64,000 bases of DNA, taken from assembly GCA_027576995.1 (NCBI GenBank), contig JANBQC010000028.1:1-64000 (forward strand). The letters run 5' to 3'. Source of the DNA: Dimargaris cristalligena (taxonomy: Eukaryota > Kickxellomycota > Dimargaritomycetes > Dimargaritales > Dimargaritaceae). The position numbers and the translations under genes were made by a program. Under the pieces are notes generated by a model. The model ran no database searches. It was not told the DNA's origin and saw only the letters and a program-made list of their open reading frames with translations. Positions within the stretch are counted from its first letter, which is position 1; each line of letters starts with the position of its first letter. Positions 12,678 to 24,407 of the stretch are shown piece by piece.

Positions 12678-13144
12678 ACCAAACCAGATCCAACCACTAT
12701 TTACATCATTCCACTTTGAGCCAGACATCGAGTGCTGGCCCGTATTCGCCGATTTTTATCTCTTTATTATAATAAACCGGCTTTGTTGTACTTCAAACCT
12801 TTACAGACTAATAAACTGCCACCGACACGTAAGAACGCCATGTTCATGTTTATTAATTACATTATACATCCGTGTTCCTGTATTGTAATTCAGGGTCTTG
12901 ATATAGGGATACCCTCCCCCCTCCAGATCTGATGCCGTGGCAACGGGGTTATCTGAATAGACCGAAGGGAACAGACATAGTGGATGATTAAGCGGCATCG
13001 TTCAATAATCGGCCTCTCAACCGCAGTCTCTGCGAAACCGGTTTTGGCAGAACAATGATTCCTATTTTCGTCACCCTTCGTTCACACAGCTACACTTTTT
13101 TCATATATATTACAAATGTCTGTTTTTATTGTCTAGGGTCTACG
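12678..13144. other. intergenic between convergent genes
   Basis: Holds the SmB 3' region, including AATAAA at 12771, and the 3' flank of the minus-strand gene at 13145. Nothing else seen. Confidence 0.5.
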
Positions 13145-15826
13145 TCATTCGGGATTTTTTTTATCTTCCACTTCCCCATTCTCTAATACCAGCTGGTTTA
13201 CAATGAGCTGATTCACATTCATCATTTCCGAGTAAATCGTGTGAAGGTCCCTTTTAAACTCGGGCTGCTCAATGTGGGGTTGGGATTGCCACCCATGGCA
13301 CACCGTAGCCAGTTTAGTTTGCAAGGCCTGTAACGAGTGGACGAGCGCCGACCGATGGGCCAATGATGAAGTGGCCGGGGGACTGGGGTGGTAGGAGTGG
13401 GGGTAGGGGTAGGCCGAAGCATACGGATCAAACGAAGAAGCCGAAGAAACTGGGGTAGGGCGAACGGGTTCGGTACCGGACCGAAAGTCCAGAGAGCCTG
13501 ACGCGGATAACCGCCGGGGTTGGGGAGAAGATGCCATGGTATCGGACCACCCGGCGGTCGGGGGTGACATAGTAGGTGGGGCTGTCCGGTAGGTCGAACT
13601 CTCCGTCTGCGGGGTGCGGGGGCTATTCAACGACCCAGCAGGCGGCATCGGGCCGGAAGCCCCCTCCCCGAGCGAAGTCGGTACCGTCGACGCTAATGTC
13701 AGTTCGCTCCGCCGGTTTTTGCGGGGCCGACCTTTGGTTGACCCTTTCGGAAGATCCTCGCCTTCTCCTCCTCCTGGGGCTGTCGCACTCCCGGTGCGGG
13801 TCGAGTCTGTCCGAGCGGGGAGCGGTGCGAGTACCGACGGATGATGAGAACCCAACGAGGCGGCTCTAGCTGAATTGGTGGGCTGGTTCGATGGGTCCTG
13901 CTGCTGCTGTGGCTGCTGATTATTATTATTATGTGCGGCGATCATGGACTGAGTGGTAGATTTCTTGTTAACCCCCGGCCCTGAGTGGTTACGGTTAGGA
14001 CGACGGGGGTTGCTGACACCGCCCACAAACTTATACTTCTTAAGGCCGGTGGTCCCATTCGGTAGGGACGATAGAGCTGATACCGCCCTCTCTCTTCCAC
14101 CCCCCAATGGGACGGTGGTGGTGGTCGCAACAGCAGCGGCAGCGGTAGTTGTGGTAATGGTTATTGTGGTCGGGGTGGGGACGGTGCCCGGGTCGACCGA
14201 AACTTGACTGGGTCGCGCCGCCACGTCATTCAACATCCCTCCGTCGGCCAAAAGGGCATCCTGGAAACGGGATATGGCCAAATCGACGGGACTGGCGGAC
14301 ACGGAGGGCTCTTCCGATTCCATTTGACTGGAACCCCGTTTAGATGATCCCCGGCTGGTTTTGGTGAGCAGCGAAGGGGAGGATTGCAGGCCCACTACTA
14401 GCTGGGGCACCGGGCTGGGGGACAGTACGGCGGAGTTACTTGTTGAAGGGTATAGATTACGGTGGTGGTCCACCGCTAACAAGGCGTAGGGTGGGAAAAT
14501 TCCAGAATGGGCTCCGCTGGCCGTAGTAGTTGGGGCGGTTGGGGCCGGTGCCAACAATGGGGATGATGACCCGGTGGTGCTGGGTGCCGCGGATACGGCA
14601 GTAGTGGAGGAGGTTACTGGTGGTGGTGGTAGGATGGCGCGCCAACCCCGGGCCTCCGTTTCCAAACCGGCTTGAAACACCTTTTCCAGTTCCTGGATCC
14701 ATAGCTGGGTATCGGGGGACGGTCCTTTATCTGTTCCGGGTCCCGGGGCCGGAGCAACGGGTCGGGTTGGGCCGTGATTGAGGTACCATTCGAGAATGAC
14801 CATCCAGTAACCGTGCAGTTGGTCGGCGGGAGGCACTTGGCGAATGGCCTCGCAACACCGCTGGTGGATGGACCGCCATAGGTGATCCAAGTCGCCCTCG
14901 CTGGTGAACCGCCATACCGCCGGTGCGTCGCATTTTATAATGGCCAGAAAGCGCTGAACATCGGGTGCGGCCCAGGGTAACGTCCGCTGCCGCTGATCCA
15001 GTCGCTCATAGTATGGTCGGGCCTGATAAATGTAGGTGCGTAGAGCGTCAATCATCACGTGATAGAACCCCTCGGTGGACGAGGGCTGCTGTTGGGGTAG
15101 GGGTGGTGGTGGTAGTGGCTGCTGGGAATCATCCAGTCGGTTCAAATGGGAACCAGTAGGGGTGGATGGGCCAAGCAGTGTGGGTCGTGGTGAGGCAGTT
15201 GGATAATAATTATGTGGTCGAGAAAGATGCGCTAGATGAGGGGATAGTTTAGTCGGTGGCGCCGGTTGATGCGGATGCTGGGTATAGATTTGGGATGCTG
15301 AGGGTAGCGGATGAGTTGTTGGTACATCATTATTTACATGTGACTGGGGTGTGTAAGGGAGTGGAATAGATTGGGATAGGCCGGGGCTAGGAACCAGCGG
15401 AGAATGGTGCCCCCCCGTTGAATACCGGCCTGAACCATAGGTCCGGGCAAATGGTAAAGGGTGACCCGGGGAGTCGGGCGTAGGTAGCTGTTGGTTAGCG
15501 GACCCAAAGGAACTATAGTGGTGGTGGTTGGAAAAAGGGAGTCTAGATGGATAACCGTATGGATGGGGGGATAGGCCGGCCGATACAGTTGGGGATAGAG
15601 AGGTGTTTATAGGGGTCAATCTAAGTTCCTCCAATGGCGGAAGAGTCCCGCGCAGGGTCGTTCCTGGGGATGCGGGTACGAGCGGTGGTTGCGAGCGGTG
15701 TTGCTGCTGGGGAGATAGGGGAAATTGGGGTTTAGGAGGTGGGGGTAAGACCGGCCGTGGGGCATTTGCTGGCGTCGAAATGGGGGGAAGCAATGGCGGC
15801 GATGATAGGGAATTATTACTATTCAT
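13145..15826 (-). CDS. large disordered protein with possible AT-hook, unknown function
   Basis: An uninterrupted 893-codon frame that I do not recognise as a named family. Most of it is low complexity: a Pro/Ser/Gln/His-rich N-terminal 250 residues, a Thr/Ala run around 551-572 and an Asn/Gln run around 633-643. Three parts look folded. Residues about 251-355 contain several helices with conserved-looking aromatics (WRF, LWRSIHQRCC, GYWMVILEWYLNHG). Residues 374-399 form one more amphipathic helix. The C-terminal 70 residues contain two long amphipathic helices. KGRPRKNRR at about 698-706 resembles an AT-hook (GRP core) and could also be a nuclear localisation signal. The composition resembles fungal transcriptional regulators, so a nuclear role is a guess. 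Length, absence of stops and coding-like third positions support a real gene. Confidence 0.75.
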   Translation of the reverse strand: MNSNNSLSSPPLLPPISTPANAPRPVLPPPPKPQFPLSPQQQHRSQPPLVPASPGTTLRGTLPPLEELRLTPINTSLSPTVSAGLSPHPYGYPSRLPFSNHHHYSSFGSANQQLPTPDSPGHPLPFARTYGSGRYSTGGHHSPLVPSPGLSQSIPLPYTPQSHVNNDVPTTHPLPSASQIYTQHPHQPAPPTKLSPHLAHLSRPHNYYPTASPRPTLLGPSTPTGSHLNRLDDSQQPLPPPPLPQQQPSSTEGFYHVMIDALRTYIYQARPYYERLDQRQRTLPWAAPDVQRFLAIIKCDAPAVWRFTSEGDLDHLWRSIHQRCCEAIRQVPPADQLHGYWMVILEWYLNHGPTRPVAPAPGPGTDKGPSPDTQLWIQELEKVFQAGLETEARGWRAILPPPPVTSSTTAVSAAPSTTGSSSPLLAPAPTAPTTTASGAHSGIFPPYALLAVDHHRNLYPSTSNSAVLSPSPVPQLVVGLQSSPSLLTKTSRGSSKRGSSQMESEEPSVSASPVDLAISRFQDALLADGGMLNDVAARPSQVSVDPGTVPTPTTITITTTTAAAAVATTTTVPLGGGRERAVSALSSLPNGTTGLKKYKFVGGVSNPRRPNRNHSGPGVNKKSTTQSMIAAHNNNNQQPQQQQDPSNQPTNSARAASLGSHHPSVLAPLPARTDSTRTGSATAPGGGEGEDLPKGSTKGRPRKNRRSELTLASTVPTSLGEGASGPMPPAGSLNSPRTPQTESSTYRTAPPTMSPPTAGWSDTMASSPQPRRLSASGSLDFRSGTEPVRPTPVSSASSFDPYASAYPYPHSYHPSPPATSSLAHRSALVHSLQALQTKLATVCHGWQSQPHIEQPEFKRDLHTIYSEMMNVNQLIVNQLVLENGEVEDKKNPE

Positions 15827-18807
15827 CGTCTAATATCACTAACGATGAATTTAAGGTATTATTGATCCAGGGTCAAGGTACTAATAAAATTACAAAGAAC
15901 CAATGGGAAGGAAACAAGTATACAAGTGCCATACGAAAATATATTTGGTATTAGGCATGGGCGATGTGGTAAAAGGCAATATTAATAGAAAAAGATAAGG
16001 TAGTCAAGTGGTGGCAATGTATTTTTAGTGTATTTGCCGGTTCTCAATACAGGGCAAAGAGCAATCGAGGGGTGGTTCAGCGGGAAAAGGATGTTATATA
16101 TATATAAGGTACTGTATGCAAGTGGAACCAATTGTTTGGAAAGTTGGACGGTGTGGAAACCAGTAGGACCCATAGCTCCCATTGGCGGTATTTAAGTACT
16201 CGAGTTGTAAAAGGGTGCTTGAGGGAGGAATTACTACTAATCCAAGTTTTTACCGCCGCTTGGAATTGCTTTTGTTCTCCCACTGCATCCATCTTCCCGG
16301 TTATTGTTCAAATTGATACGTCAATCAAGTGAATAACTCAGTCAGTGTATGGGTAAATATATAGGAAACTATAGTTGTAAAACTGAAACACATGGTTGGC
16401 GGTGCCCCTTCTTTCCTGTCGGGGAAGAGAGGAAGACCATAGACGCCATCAGCCCTCTCTCTCTCTCTCAATAAAAATAAATAGCCTAATAATCATCATC
16501 GTTATTATCAGGGTTGAGGTGTGTATGTACCGCGCGGGTGGGAAGGGCCAAGGGCCATCGTATGACCTCGAACAATAGACCCCGCGGCGAGGTGAGGTGA
16601 GGTGGAAAGTCCGAGGGCCCATATAGTCGGTGGAAAATTAAAGCGGGGAAAGAGGATGGACATGATGGCACAATTGAGACCTGCAATTTACCAGGAGTAT
16701 AGGATGGTCTCCCGAACTGGCCCTCTTTCCCTCCCCGGTATTGCTTACCTTACCCTAGTCTCCGGATTTTCGATTAATCGAGTCTCCCCTTCCATTTCTT
16801 ATTTACTTTGGCTTCAGTGTGTTTGCCCCTACCGTTTTAATCGTAGGTTAGGAAATCCGGACATATGACTGAAATGTAATGGATTCCAACCAAATACGAG
16901 CTGACATATCAGGGGAATCGCCTGCAGGTCATCCCTTTCAATTGTAGGTTAGCTTGGATTGGGAAAAAATGAGGTGGGTGGAAAAAATGTCTTATTTTAG
17001 CGGTTCAGTCCTCAGATGGGCAATACAACAGTACGCTGACGGGGTCGGGTTAGGTCGTCTGGTTTCTACTTCCAACCGGTGTGCTTACCAGTATTAAAAT
17101 GGGAAGTTTACCGATGGGCCCACTTGGAATTTCGACACCCAATAAGGCCGACATTTACTACATATATATATCTACGTATAAAGGAAGGGTGGGTGAGAGA
17201 AGGACAGGGTTGGCCACAATGGCCATACTGCACCCACTATGCCTAATTTAGTGCCCAGGGTACACGGGTCGGGCGAGTGGTATCCGGAGCGAACCACTGT
17301 TGGCGGCCAGAACAATAGAACGGCGCAAGGAAGGGGCTGGAATTGGAAGAAACAAGGCAATGGCCCGATTAAGGGTAATCTCTGAAAGTATAGACACGGG
17401 CATCATCGGTTTAAGATGCCTTCTATTATCCATTAACCTCCCCCCAGTTCTACCCCAGTGAGTCGATGAAGAAGGATCGGTAATCACCCCCTTCCTCCCC
17501 GTAGTGTGTAGCCGATGGAAGTGAGTAGGGAAGGGAGAGGGTAATGTGGAATCAAAAAAATAATCATTAGAGACTGGCTGGTAAGTGCTATTATACCCCT
17601 TGGGACTTAGAAAACAATAGCCACCACAGTTGGCCATTGTGATCGTAGTGAAGGATGTTAAAGATCCTATTCTCAGTTACAATTGTTCCGAATGTGAATC
17701 TATTCTGGTGGGTGGGCGTGCGAAAAAAATAATAATGTCATAGTAATAGATGTAATAATAATAACAATATATCATTACATACCGTTCATCATCTGTAAAG
17801 AAGATTGAAAATAAGGAGGCGAGGAAGAAGTTATAATAGGCCCAAGGGCAGCGGACGGAAGGATTCAAGTTGATTTTACATAATGGTTAAACAATAAGGC
17901 GGATTTTCACCTAAGCGCTAGGTAAACACAACAAATTAAATAGTAAGCGGCGGAGTACCACTCAATCTATATTCATCTCTTGACGACAGATACCTAGAGT
18001 TGGCTGGTGTGGGCTTGCACTAAAATTTTTCAAGTGTAATTTCTTATTATTAATATTACAGTCATTAGTAGCTCAGTCTGTCTACCGGTGACTATTTGAG
18101 ACGTAGCTGAAGAACAACTCGACAACCCAGACAGCATTCACGAGGTTCGGAACAATCACAAGCATAACAATTTATTGGTTGGTACACATGATAATGGACT
18201 GCTATTTAATGGGTAATATATAGACGCGCATAAGCATGACACCGCAACAAACGTTAAATAATTATAGTAGAGATAATCGTGCTGAAAGACTTTGGATGCC
18301 AAGAATATCCCCCAGGTGTGACTTTAATGCTCCCATATGCCATATCAACAAGTCAAATACTCACCATATCCCCAAGTGGTCGAATTATAAAAATACAACG
18401 GTGTCTAAGATGGCCATACCTAAGATCACATTCTAAAGTAACAACTTTATTGAAGACGGTCAAGCCGTATCAAAGCGGCGAACTCCAACTACATACCACA
18501 GATGAAGGTTAACGGATATAATTCAGTGGATAATTCTTATTGAGACTACTCGAATTACTCCTGAATTAACTAAACTGTAGAATATGATAGATATATGGTT
18601 CTAGAAATTGGCTAGAAAGGTTGATAGCAAATAAGGTATCAATGAGTAATAATAATGACTGCAATGCTATCGGTTGAGGGAGTGGATGAATGGGAGGTAA
18701 GAGAAGGCATGTGATGGTCATTGAAGTTGCGGCTTAATCCAAAAAAACAATGCAGACGAAAATCGTTTATAGTTTTATAATTAAAGGTCAGACTATAGAA
18801 TGCTAAG
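15827..18807. other. intergenic region, 3 kb
   Basis: No protein family was recognised. The longest frame, 129 codons on the minus strand at 17248-17637, has no motif and overlaps other frames. AT-rich microsatellite-like stretches occur near 16095 and 17160, and a short run of CT repeats near 16455. No tRNA or rRNA seen. Confidence 0.4.
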
Positions 18808-20403
18808 TTACTTCTGCTCCGAATCAGTCGGGGGCAGTCCACGACGGTAACTATTAAAGGGCGTGCCGTTACCAACAAGGGAAGTTAATAGACTAGATGC
18901 GAGAGTATGGGTGTCGTGGACGATAGGTTCGAGTACTTCGTTAACCGTGCGGAACACCACGGGCACATAGTCATCCAAACTATTGATAATTCCAAGGAGA
19001 GCGAAGTGGCGATCTTCGAATTTGCGCACGGCAGTCGCGTTAAGGCGATTCTTTGCGATCCATTCGTCGGGCAGGCGATTGGGGTAACCTAGCGTAGGAG
19101 AACGGGGCTGGTTATCCGGCTTGGTAGCACGCTGGCTGTAGGCTTGGCGACGGAACACACCGGGGCGATTGTTGAACGAATTGAAAGGCCACTCACCGCC
19201 GTTGCCTGAATCGGAGGACTGGTCCTCCTCTTCGTCTTGATCGTCTTCCTGCACGGGACGGCGTTGGCGCTGCGGGGGAGGTGGCCGGGTGTTGTTATTG
19301 TTTCTGTTATTCGGGTTGCCGTTGTTGTTATTATTATTGCGGTTATTCGGGTTATTATTGTTATTGGGAGGGGTGTTGCGCTGGGCAGGTGGAGGGGGTC
19401 CGTTGGTGGGTGGTCGAGTCGGGGGAGGAGGTTGGCTGCGATTAGGTCCGGCCGCGTTGCTATTAGCTGGCGGGGTTGCTTGCTGGTTGCTAGGAGGGGC
19501 GTTGGCAATAGCAGTCCGGAGATTCTGGGTTTGCGGTACCATATCCTGGTCAAAGAGACTTTGGGAGTAGCGGAAACAATTGTTGGGGGCGAATTGGTCC
19601 AGGGTATCGCCGACCGTACCGCGCAATCCCGGCAGGGGGTCTTGTAAGTTAGCTTCCCCCCCTTCGGCGTCGGCTCCGTCGTACATCTGGGCCCGTCCGC
19701 CGCCGTTGAGTTGCCAGACGGACCATACTTTATCGCACATGGCGTGGTGAAGGAAGAAGATGGGGTCATTAGGAGCGTACATAGTGGACATGTCGCCGCG
19801 GATACCCAGATGCACGTTACCGTGCTGGCCAAACTCCAGGCCTTCCCGGAGTTCTGTATACGTATCGGCATCCGACACCATCAGGCGCAGACTTTCGGCC
19901 GGCCACCAGGTGCTGATACCGTTGCCCTGATTAAAGTCGCGGGTCAAGCAATGGGGTTCGGGCACGCTGACTTCATAGTTGGCAAAGGGGCCGGATTGAA
20001 CACAGTTGTCCTCCCCAGAACCGTTGCCCCCGGCGTACCCAGCGGTGAAAACTGGACTAGCGGCGGGATTTTGGGAGTCAATCGTCCAGTCCCAGTACGG
20101 GACCGTCACGGACGGATCAATGGACTGAAGGGCTACCTCCAGGTCGCGCACGAACCGGCGGTGCCACGGGAGGAAAACGGAGTTACCGTGGATGACCGGT
20201 GAGTTGTCCAGGTGCACGTTGGGATAGAAATCAAACGTTCCACGACGCCGGAGTTCCTTAAAGGCGTTGAAAAAAGCCGTACGCTCGCCCTGGGACAATT
20301 GGCGAATTTCACGGCGGGTTACCGGGTTGGCGCACCGAGCACCCTGAGCGTTCACGGAAACCAGGGCCAGGGCTAAAGCAGTGGCAATAGCGAAGAGCTT
20401 CAT
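18808..20403 (-). CDS. secreted tyrosinase-like copper oxidase
   Basis: Type-3 copper protein of the tyrosinase/polyphenol-oxidase group, expected to oxidise phenols outside the cell. Single exon of 531 residues. Residues 1-20 are a clear signal peptide ending VNAQ. CuA histidines are likely H64, H72 and H81 (HGNSVFLPWHR at 72-82). CuB is HGNVH at 194-198 with FFLHHAMCDKVW at 217-228, in which H220 and the Asp are conserved. PYWDW at 102-106 is typical. After about residue 290 comes a Pro/Asn-rich linker with long Asn runs, then an acidic patch, then a more ordered C-terminal segment from about 425. Fungal tyrosinases often carry a C-terminal domain that blocks the active site until removed; whether this tail does so is unknown. 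Several N-glycosylation sites are visible. Confidence 0.92.
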   Translation of the reverse strand: MKLFAIATALALALVSVNAQGARCANPVTRREIRQLSQGERTAFFNAFKELRRRGTFDFYPNVHLDNSPVIHGNSVFLPWHRRFVRDLEVALQSIDPSVTVPYWDWTIDSQNPAASPVFTAGYAGGNGSGEDNCVQSGPFANYEVSVPEPHCLTRDFNQGNGISTWWPAESLRLMVSDADTYTELREGLEFGQHGNVHLGIRGDMSTMYAPNDPIFFLHHAMCDKVWSVWQLNGGGRAQMYDGADAEGGEANLQDPLPGLRGTVGDTLDQFAPNNCFRYSQSLFDQDMVPQTQNLRTAIANAPPSNQQATPPANSNAAGPNRSQPPPPTRPPTNGPPPPAQRNTPPNNNNNPNNRNNNNNNGNPNNRNNNNTRPPPPQRQRRPVQEDDQDEEEDQSSDSGNGGEWPFNSFNNRPGVFRRQAYSQRATKPDNQPRSPTLGYPNRLPDEWIAKNRLNATAVRKFEDRHFALLGIINSLDDYVPVVFRTVNEVLEPIVHDTHTLASSLLTSLVGNGTPFNSYRRGLPPTDSEQK

Positions 20404-23400
20404 GGTGATGGATAGAAGTAAACTGAAAGGATTCGAAGGAGTTGTGTGTGGCTGGGGAGTGGATGATAATAGGGTCTCTCTCTGAGATTATCGGGTGTGG
20501 TTGAGTGCTAGGGGCTGCGATGTAAAAAAAAATGGGCGGGATATCAAATGGAACCGTCACAAGTGGGGCATAAGAAAATAGTCATAAACAGTTAATTCGT
20601 GAAAAATAAGGTTTCATAAAATTGGTTGTAGAAGGTGCAAATACATAGGAATCGTGACAGACTCCAACTAGTGTGTCCGAGAATAAAACTAACGATTGGC
20701 ACACTCTTTTGACGATGTGAAACTCGGAGGAGGTCGGGATACGAGAGGTTTATATCATAAGAGGGAGGTGCAGGCCGGCTCACGGACGTTGGGCCAAGGG
20801 AGCTGGCTAGGAGGGGTTCGTAATGGAATTAAGAGACTCTACCAACGCTAGCTAGGTAATATCCAAAGGGGGTGGGTGTGCTTCCGCTCGTTGCAAGGGG
20901 GAGAGTGAAAGAGAGTCATTGAGGCGCATGGGATATAGTACAACAACCTTCTCCTTCACCTTAACTTGCGGAATCCGCGCATCCCCCTGTCGATGGCCAT
21001 CACCCCCTGCCAGACTTTAGTAATCCCTCTGCATGGAGCCGCCGGCATCAGCCACCGTCGCATACCCGGATTCAATGATACATGGTGAACTAACCAGGCG
21101 GCCAAGCCGACCTGCGATTCAGTGAACCGGCCCTACTACGCAGCTGCACAAGGCTCCCCCGGTCAAAATACTAAGCCTCCTCTAGGACTTGTTCCGATTG
21201 GGACACTGAAGAATACTAGATATATATATGTAAATACGTAAGAATAGGTTACCTGGAAGTGCCGAATTTCGTAAGTTGATGTGAAATAAAATACACCCCC
21301 GGTAGTGGGCTCTTATTTAAGAGGGCGGTAGTATTGGAATGCGCGCGGGATGGGAACTAGGGCCGTTTGTTAGATGCTGATGCACAGGGGCTTACGGTCG
21401 CACTGAATCAGTCCGAATTGAAGATGCTATTGTTTTGATTCGGGGGCCCTTGGGACCAAAATACTCCTAAACTATGCCCAAGCAAAAGGAAAAAAAATAA
21501 AGCACGAAGGAATATATATAACTTTGCCAATTTCTGACAACTAATATTTACAGTTACACGGATTGTTTGTTTACCGAATAACTATTTTTAGAAATTGGAA
21601 GTATCGGTAGAATAAGGAGTTATACCACCGTACTAGCAATATAATAGCGGCGAGGGAGCACACCCAACTTAAGGGTTAACGGCCTGGTGAGAGGTTATGA
21701 TGTACGAGTGCCTATGCAGCACATGAAAGGGTGGGGGAGAATAAGATAACCCTGGGTATTATAAAAGGCAAGATGAAGAAAACGGTTCAGTCGGAAAAGA
21801 TGTATATTAAATGTAACAGGAGATGAATAATGCAGACGCTCTAGATTGTGTATATGAAAACGGAGCCGCCTATACTGTGGGCTGGGAAGCGGTCAGCCAC
21901 CGGTGACAATGATAATCGGTGTGTTTGGTGATGTATCTGGGTGTTCGCCCTGTAATGACTGCTCAAGAATAATAACGGTATGTGACTAGCTAGCTATAAA
22001 CCCACAAGGAGAAAATAATAAGACGTATTTCATTTTATAATCAACAGTAGAAATGCAGTTGGGTTGAAGGTGGGGGGAATTGCATAAACTTATATATAAT
22101 TGCTGGGCTATATATGTCCAAATGGGGGAGGTGGGTTTAAATATAGGCCAGTAGGAGAGCGGATAGCGCCTTCTTTTTCGCTGAACGCCTCTCTCTCTCT
22201 CTCCTCAACCAGAACCGCTGGTACGGAATCATAAGGGGACTGTGGAGCCAAAGGTTAGAGAAGTAAGCCCAAGGGAATGAATAGCATTCAATGGCATGTT
22301 TTCTTTATTCGTTGATTGGAAAAATATTAATATATATGATGGAGCTCATCAACGGAAGTGAATCCCAAATATGGCTGTCCTTTCATTAAGGAAAGTCGCG
22401 AAGCGAGCGATATGATTGATTTGAACACGGGTATTCCGTTGGGGAGGGAAAGGGGAGGGGAGCCTACTGGTCAGGAGAACAAGGTAGGTAAGCCAGTGGG
22501 TCGGTCTGAATCCCAGGGGCTCTCGATACGGCCCACTAACTCAGGGCCAAATTTAGGCCCTGCTGTGGGGAATAGGGGTCGGCGGGACGACGGGTAAGGG
22601 GGCTAGCTGAAGGGCGGTTAATAGCACCTTCGCTGTACTGAACGCAGGCATCAGCTTGGAAATAGGCCCTCCCCCTCACATGGACATCCAAGACAAGTCT
22701 AAGGTTATGATTAGATCATCGAGACACGTGTAAAAGCCCGGGAACTGGTCCCGTAAATACGACCTTAAGGGTAGGGGAATCGCTCCCAAAAGGCTCAGGG
22801 TGCTTGAGACAGGGGCTTATAAATAGGCCATATTCGTGACCATACGGCTGGATCGGAATTTTACATAAGTGAAGCTGAACTGGCGTCATTAACGGGTTAA
22901 AAATATCACCATTCTTCGGACATTTAATGATCATGGTATATCTGCATGGTCGGGAAAATAAGTTCTCACATTTTAAGCTCCGATCAAACGTGCACCAAGG
23001 TGCTTTTTTCTGGGGAAAAACTGAGCCGTGCCTGAGCTCATCCACCCAGCTACATGCCATTAATAATGTTAAGCGACTTACAGCAATGCGCACATCACTC
23101 TATAATTACCTGGCTTTATATTCTTAAGCAACGGCTTTATAGCCAATGATTAATACCATTAAGACATCCTACGTTTCATCGATATGTACACAGAGGATGT
23201 CAGCCGGAAGTTTATCACCGAACTTGTGGAAAGTGGTGAGACCACAGAGGTTACATTAAAGTGGGTTATACTTCCTTTCCTCACCAAAGGCTTTGCTTAA
23301 CCATGGCAATCTTCCGCCAACTAAACATTGGACATGGTTAATGTAGTGGGACAAGTCGGAGGCTAGGAGCATGCGTAGGACACCCTGGTTCAACAGCTCC

Positions 23401-24407
23401 TCACACCGTAACATGTCAATCTAGTTCGTCTGAGTGCCTCAAAGTCCACCTCTCTCTAGCCTACTGAGGCGTCCTTTCATTTTGACGTCATCATAGAGTG
23501 GGCATGGTCCCGACTGACTGGATACCCAAAAATAGATCTAAGGAGGCTTCGGTGATTCAGCCGCCACCTACCCAAAAACCAAACACGTTCACTTCCGTGT
23601 TCGCCTAAATCAGTGACATATATGTATGTAAGTAGGCGTCCCCGCCCTACCTGTCGAATCCAGTCACCTCGGGATAGCGGAAACTGGGCTCTGAGATAAT
23701 AGAGTCAGAACTGGGAGCAAGAGGCTAAATAACCGGTAAAGGAACGGAAGGGCAGGGCAAGGAAGGGAAAAGAAAGGTAGGGGGAGGGGGGAATAAGAGA
23801 GGAGGAGGGTAACACGTCGACGGATTCTACCCCCTGGATGATCCTATACACTACTTTCGCGAATGCATTCGTGTATTATAGTCCCCACTGACTCTTCGCC
23901 TAACTTGCATTCCCTAGACCTCGTAGTGTGCTCACACCTCCCCCCCCCTTGGGTTGGAATTCAGTGATAAACTGCCCCTTATATTCCATCATCATGGGCG
24001 TTGTTAATTCCCCAATTCGGTGGGGATATGTATAGTAGGGCCTAAATAGCCGATCCAGTAAAAATGCCGGCGGGATTGATTGCCGAAGCCGGTGGTGTGG
24101 TGGTAATCTAATCTCTAACCCTTCGCGGAATCTGGAGTAGCGAAAAACGCAAAGCCAGGTTGGCGTCAGAAGTGAATCCAATATGTCGATTACTATAGAG
24201 AAGAAAGACACTGTGGGACTGAATCTATTGCCGAATTACCATCGTCTGTGACGAGGGGTCTGTCGGGCCCTTGGTATATACCTCGCAAAACTTATTCCCG
24301 ATTATTAAAAGCGATAAGGGCGCTTATAAGTATACTTGAGTCACCGGTTTTATTAGTCTCGTTATATGAATTACAGTGTCCTGAATATGAATTGTCTACG
24401 CTAATAT
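20404..24407. other. intergenic region, 4 kb
   Basis: The longest stretch with no assigned gene between genes. A 125-codon minus frame (22716-23093) and a 103-codon minus frame (23900-24211) show no family motif. A 45-codon stretch at 23163-23300 reads like protein but is closed by stops on both sides. Low-complexity CT runs occur near 22190 and purine-rich sequence near 23750-23810. No tRNA seen. Confidence 0.4.

Noticed and set aside
18279..18512. Frame containing YPPGVTLMLPYAI, faintly like a cytochrome P450 segment
   Set aside because: Only a dozen residues resemble the family and no heme-binding Cys motif occurs nearby.
22716..23093. 125-codon minus-strand frame
   Set aside because: No motif, no plausible splice partners, and plus-strand frames overlap it equally well.
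23163..23300. 45-codon plus-strand stretch that reads like amphipathic protein (DILRFIDMYTEDVSRKF...)
   Set aside because: Stops lie on both sides, there are no convincing splice sites and no family match; it may be a fragment of decayed coding sequence or chance.
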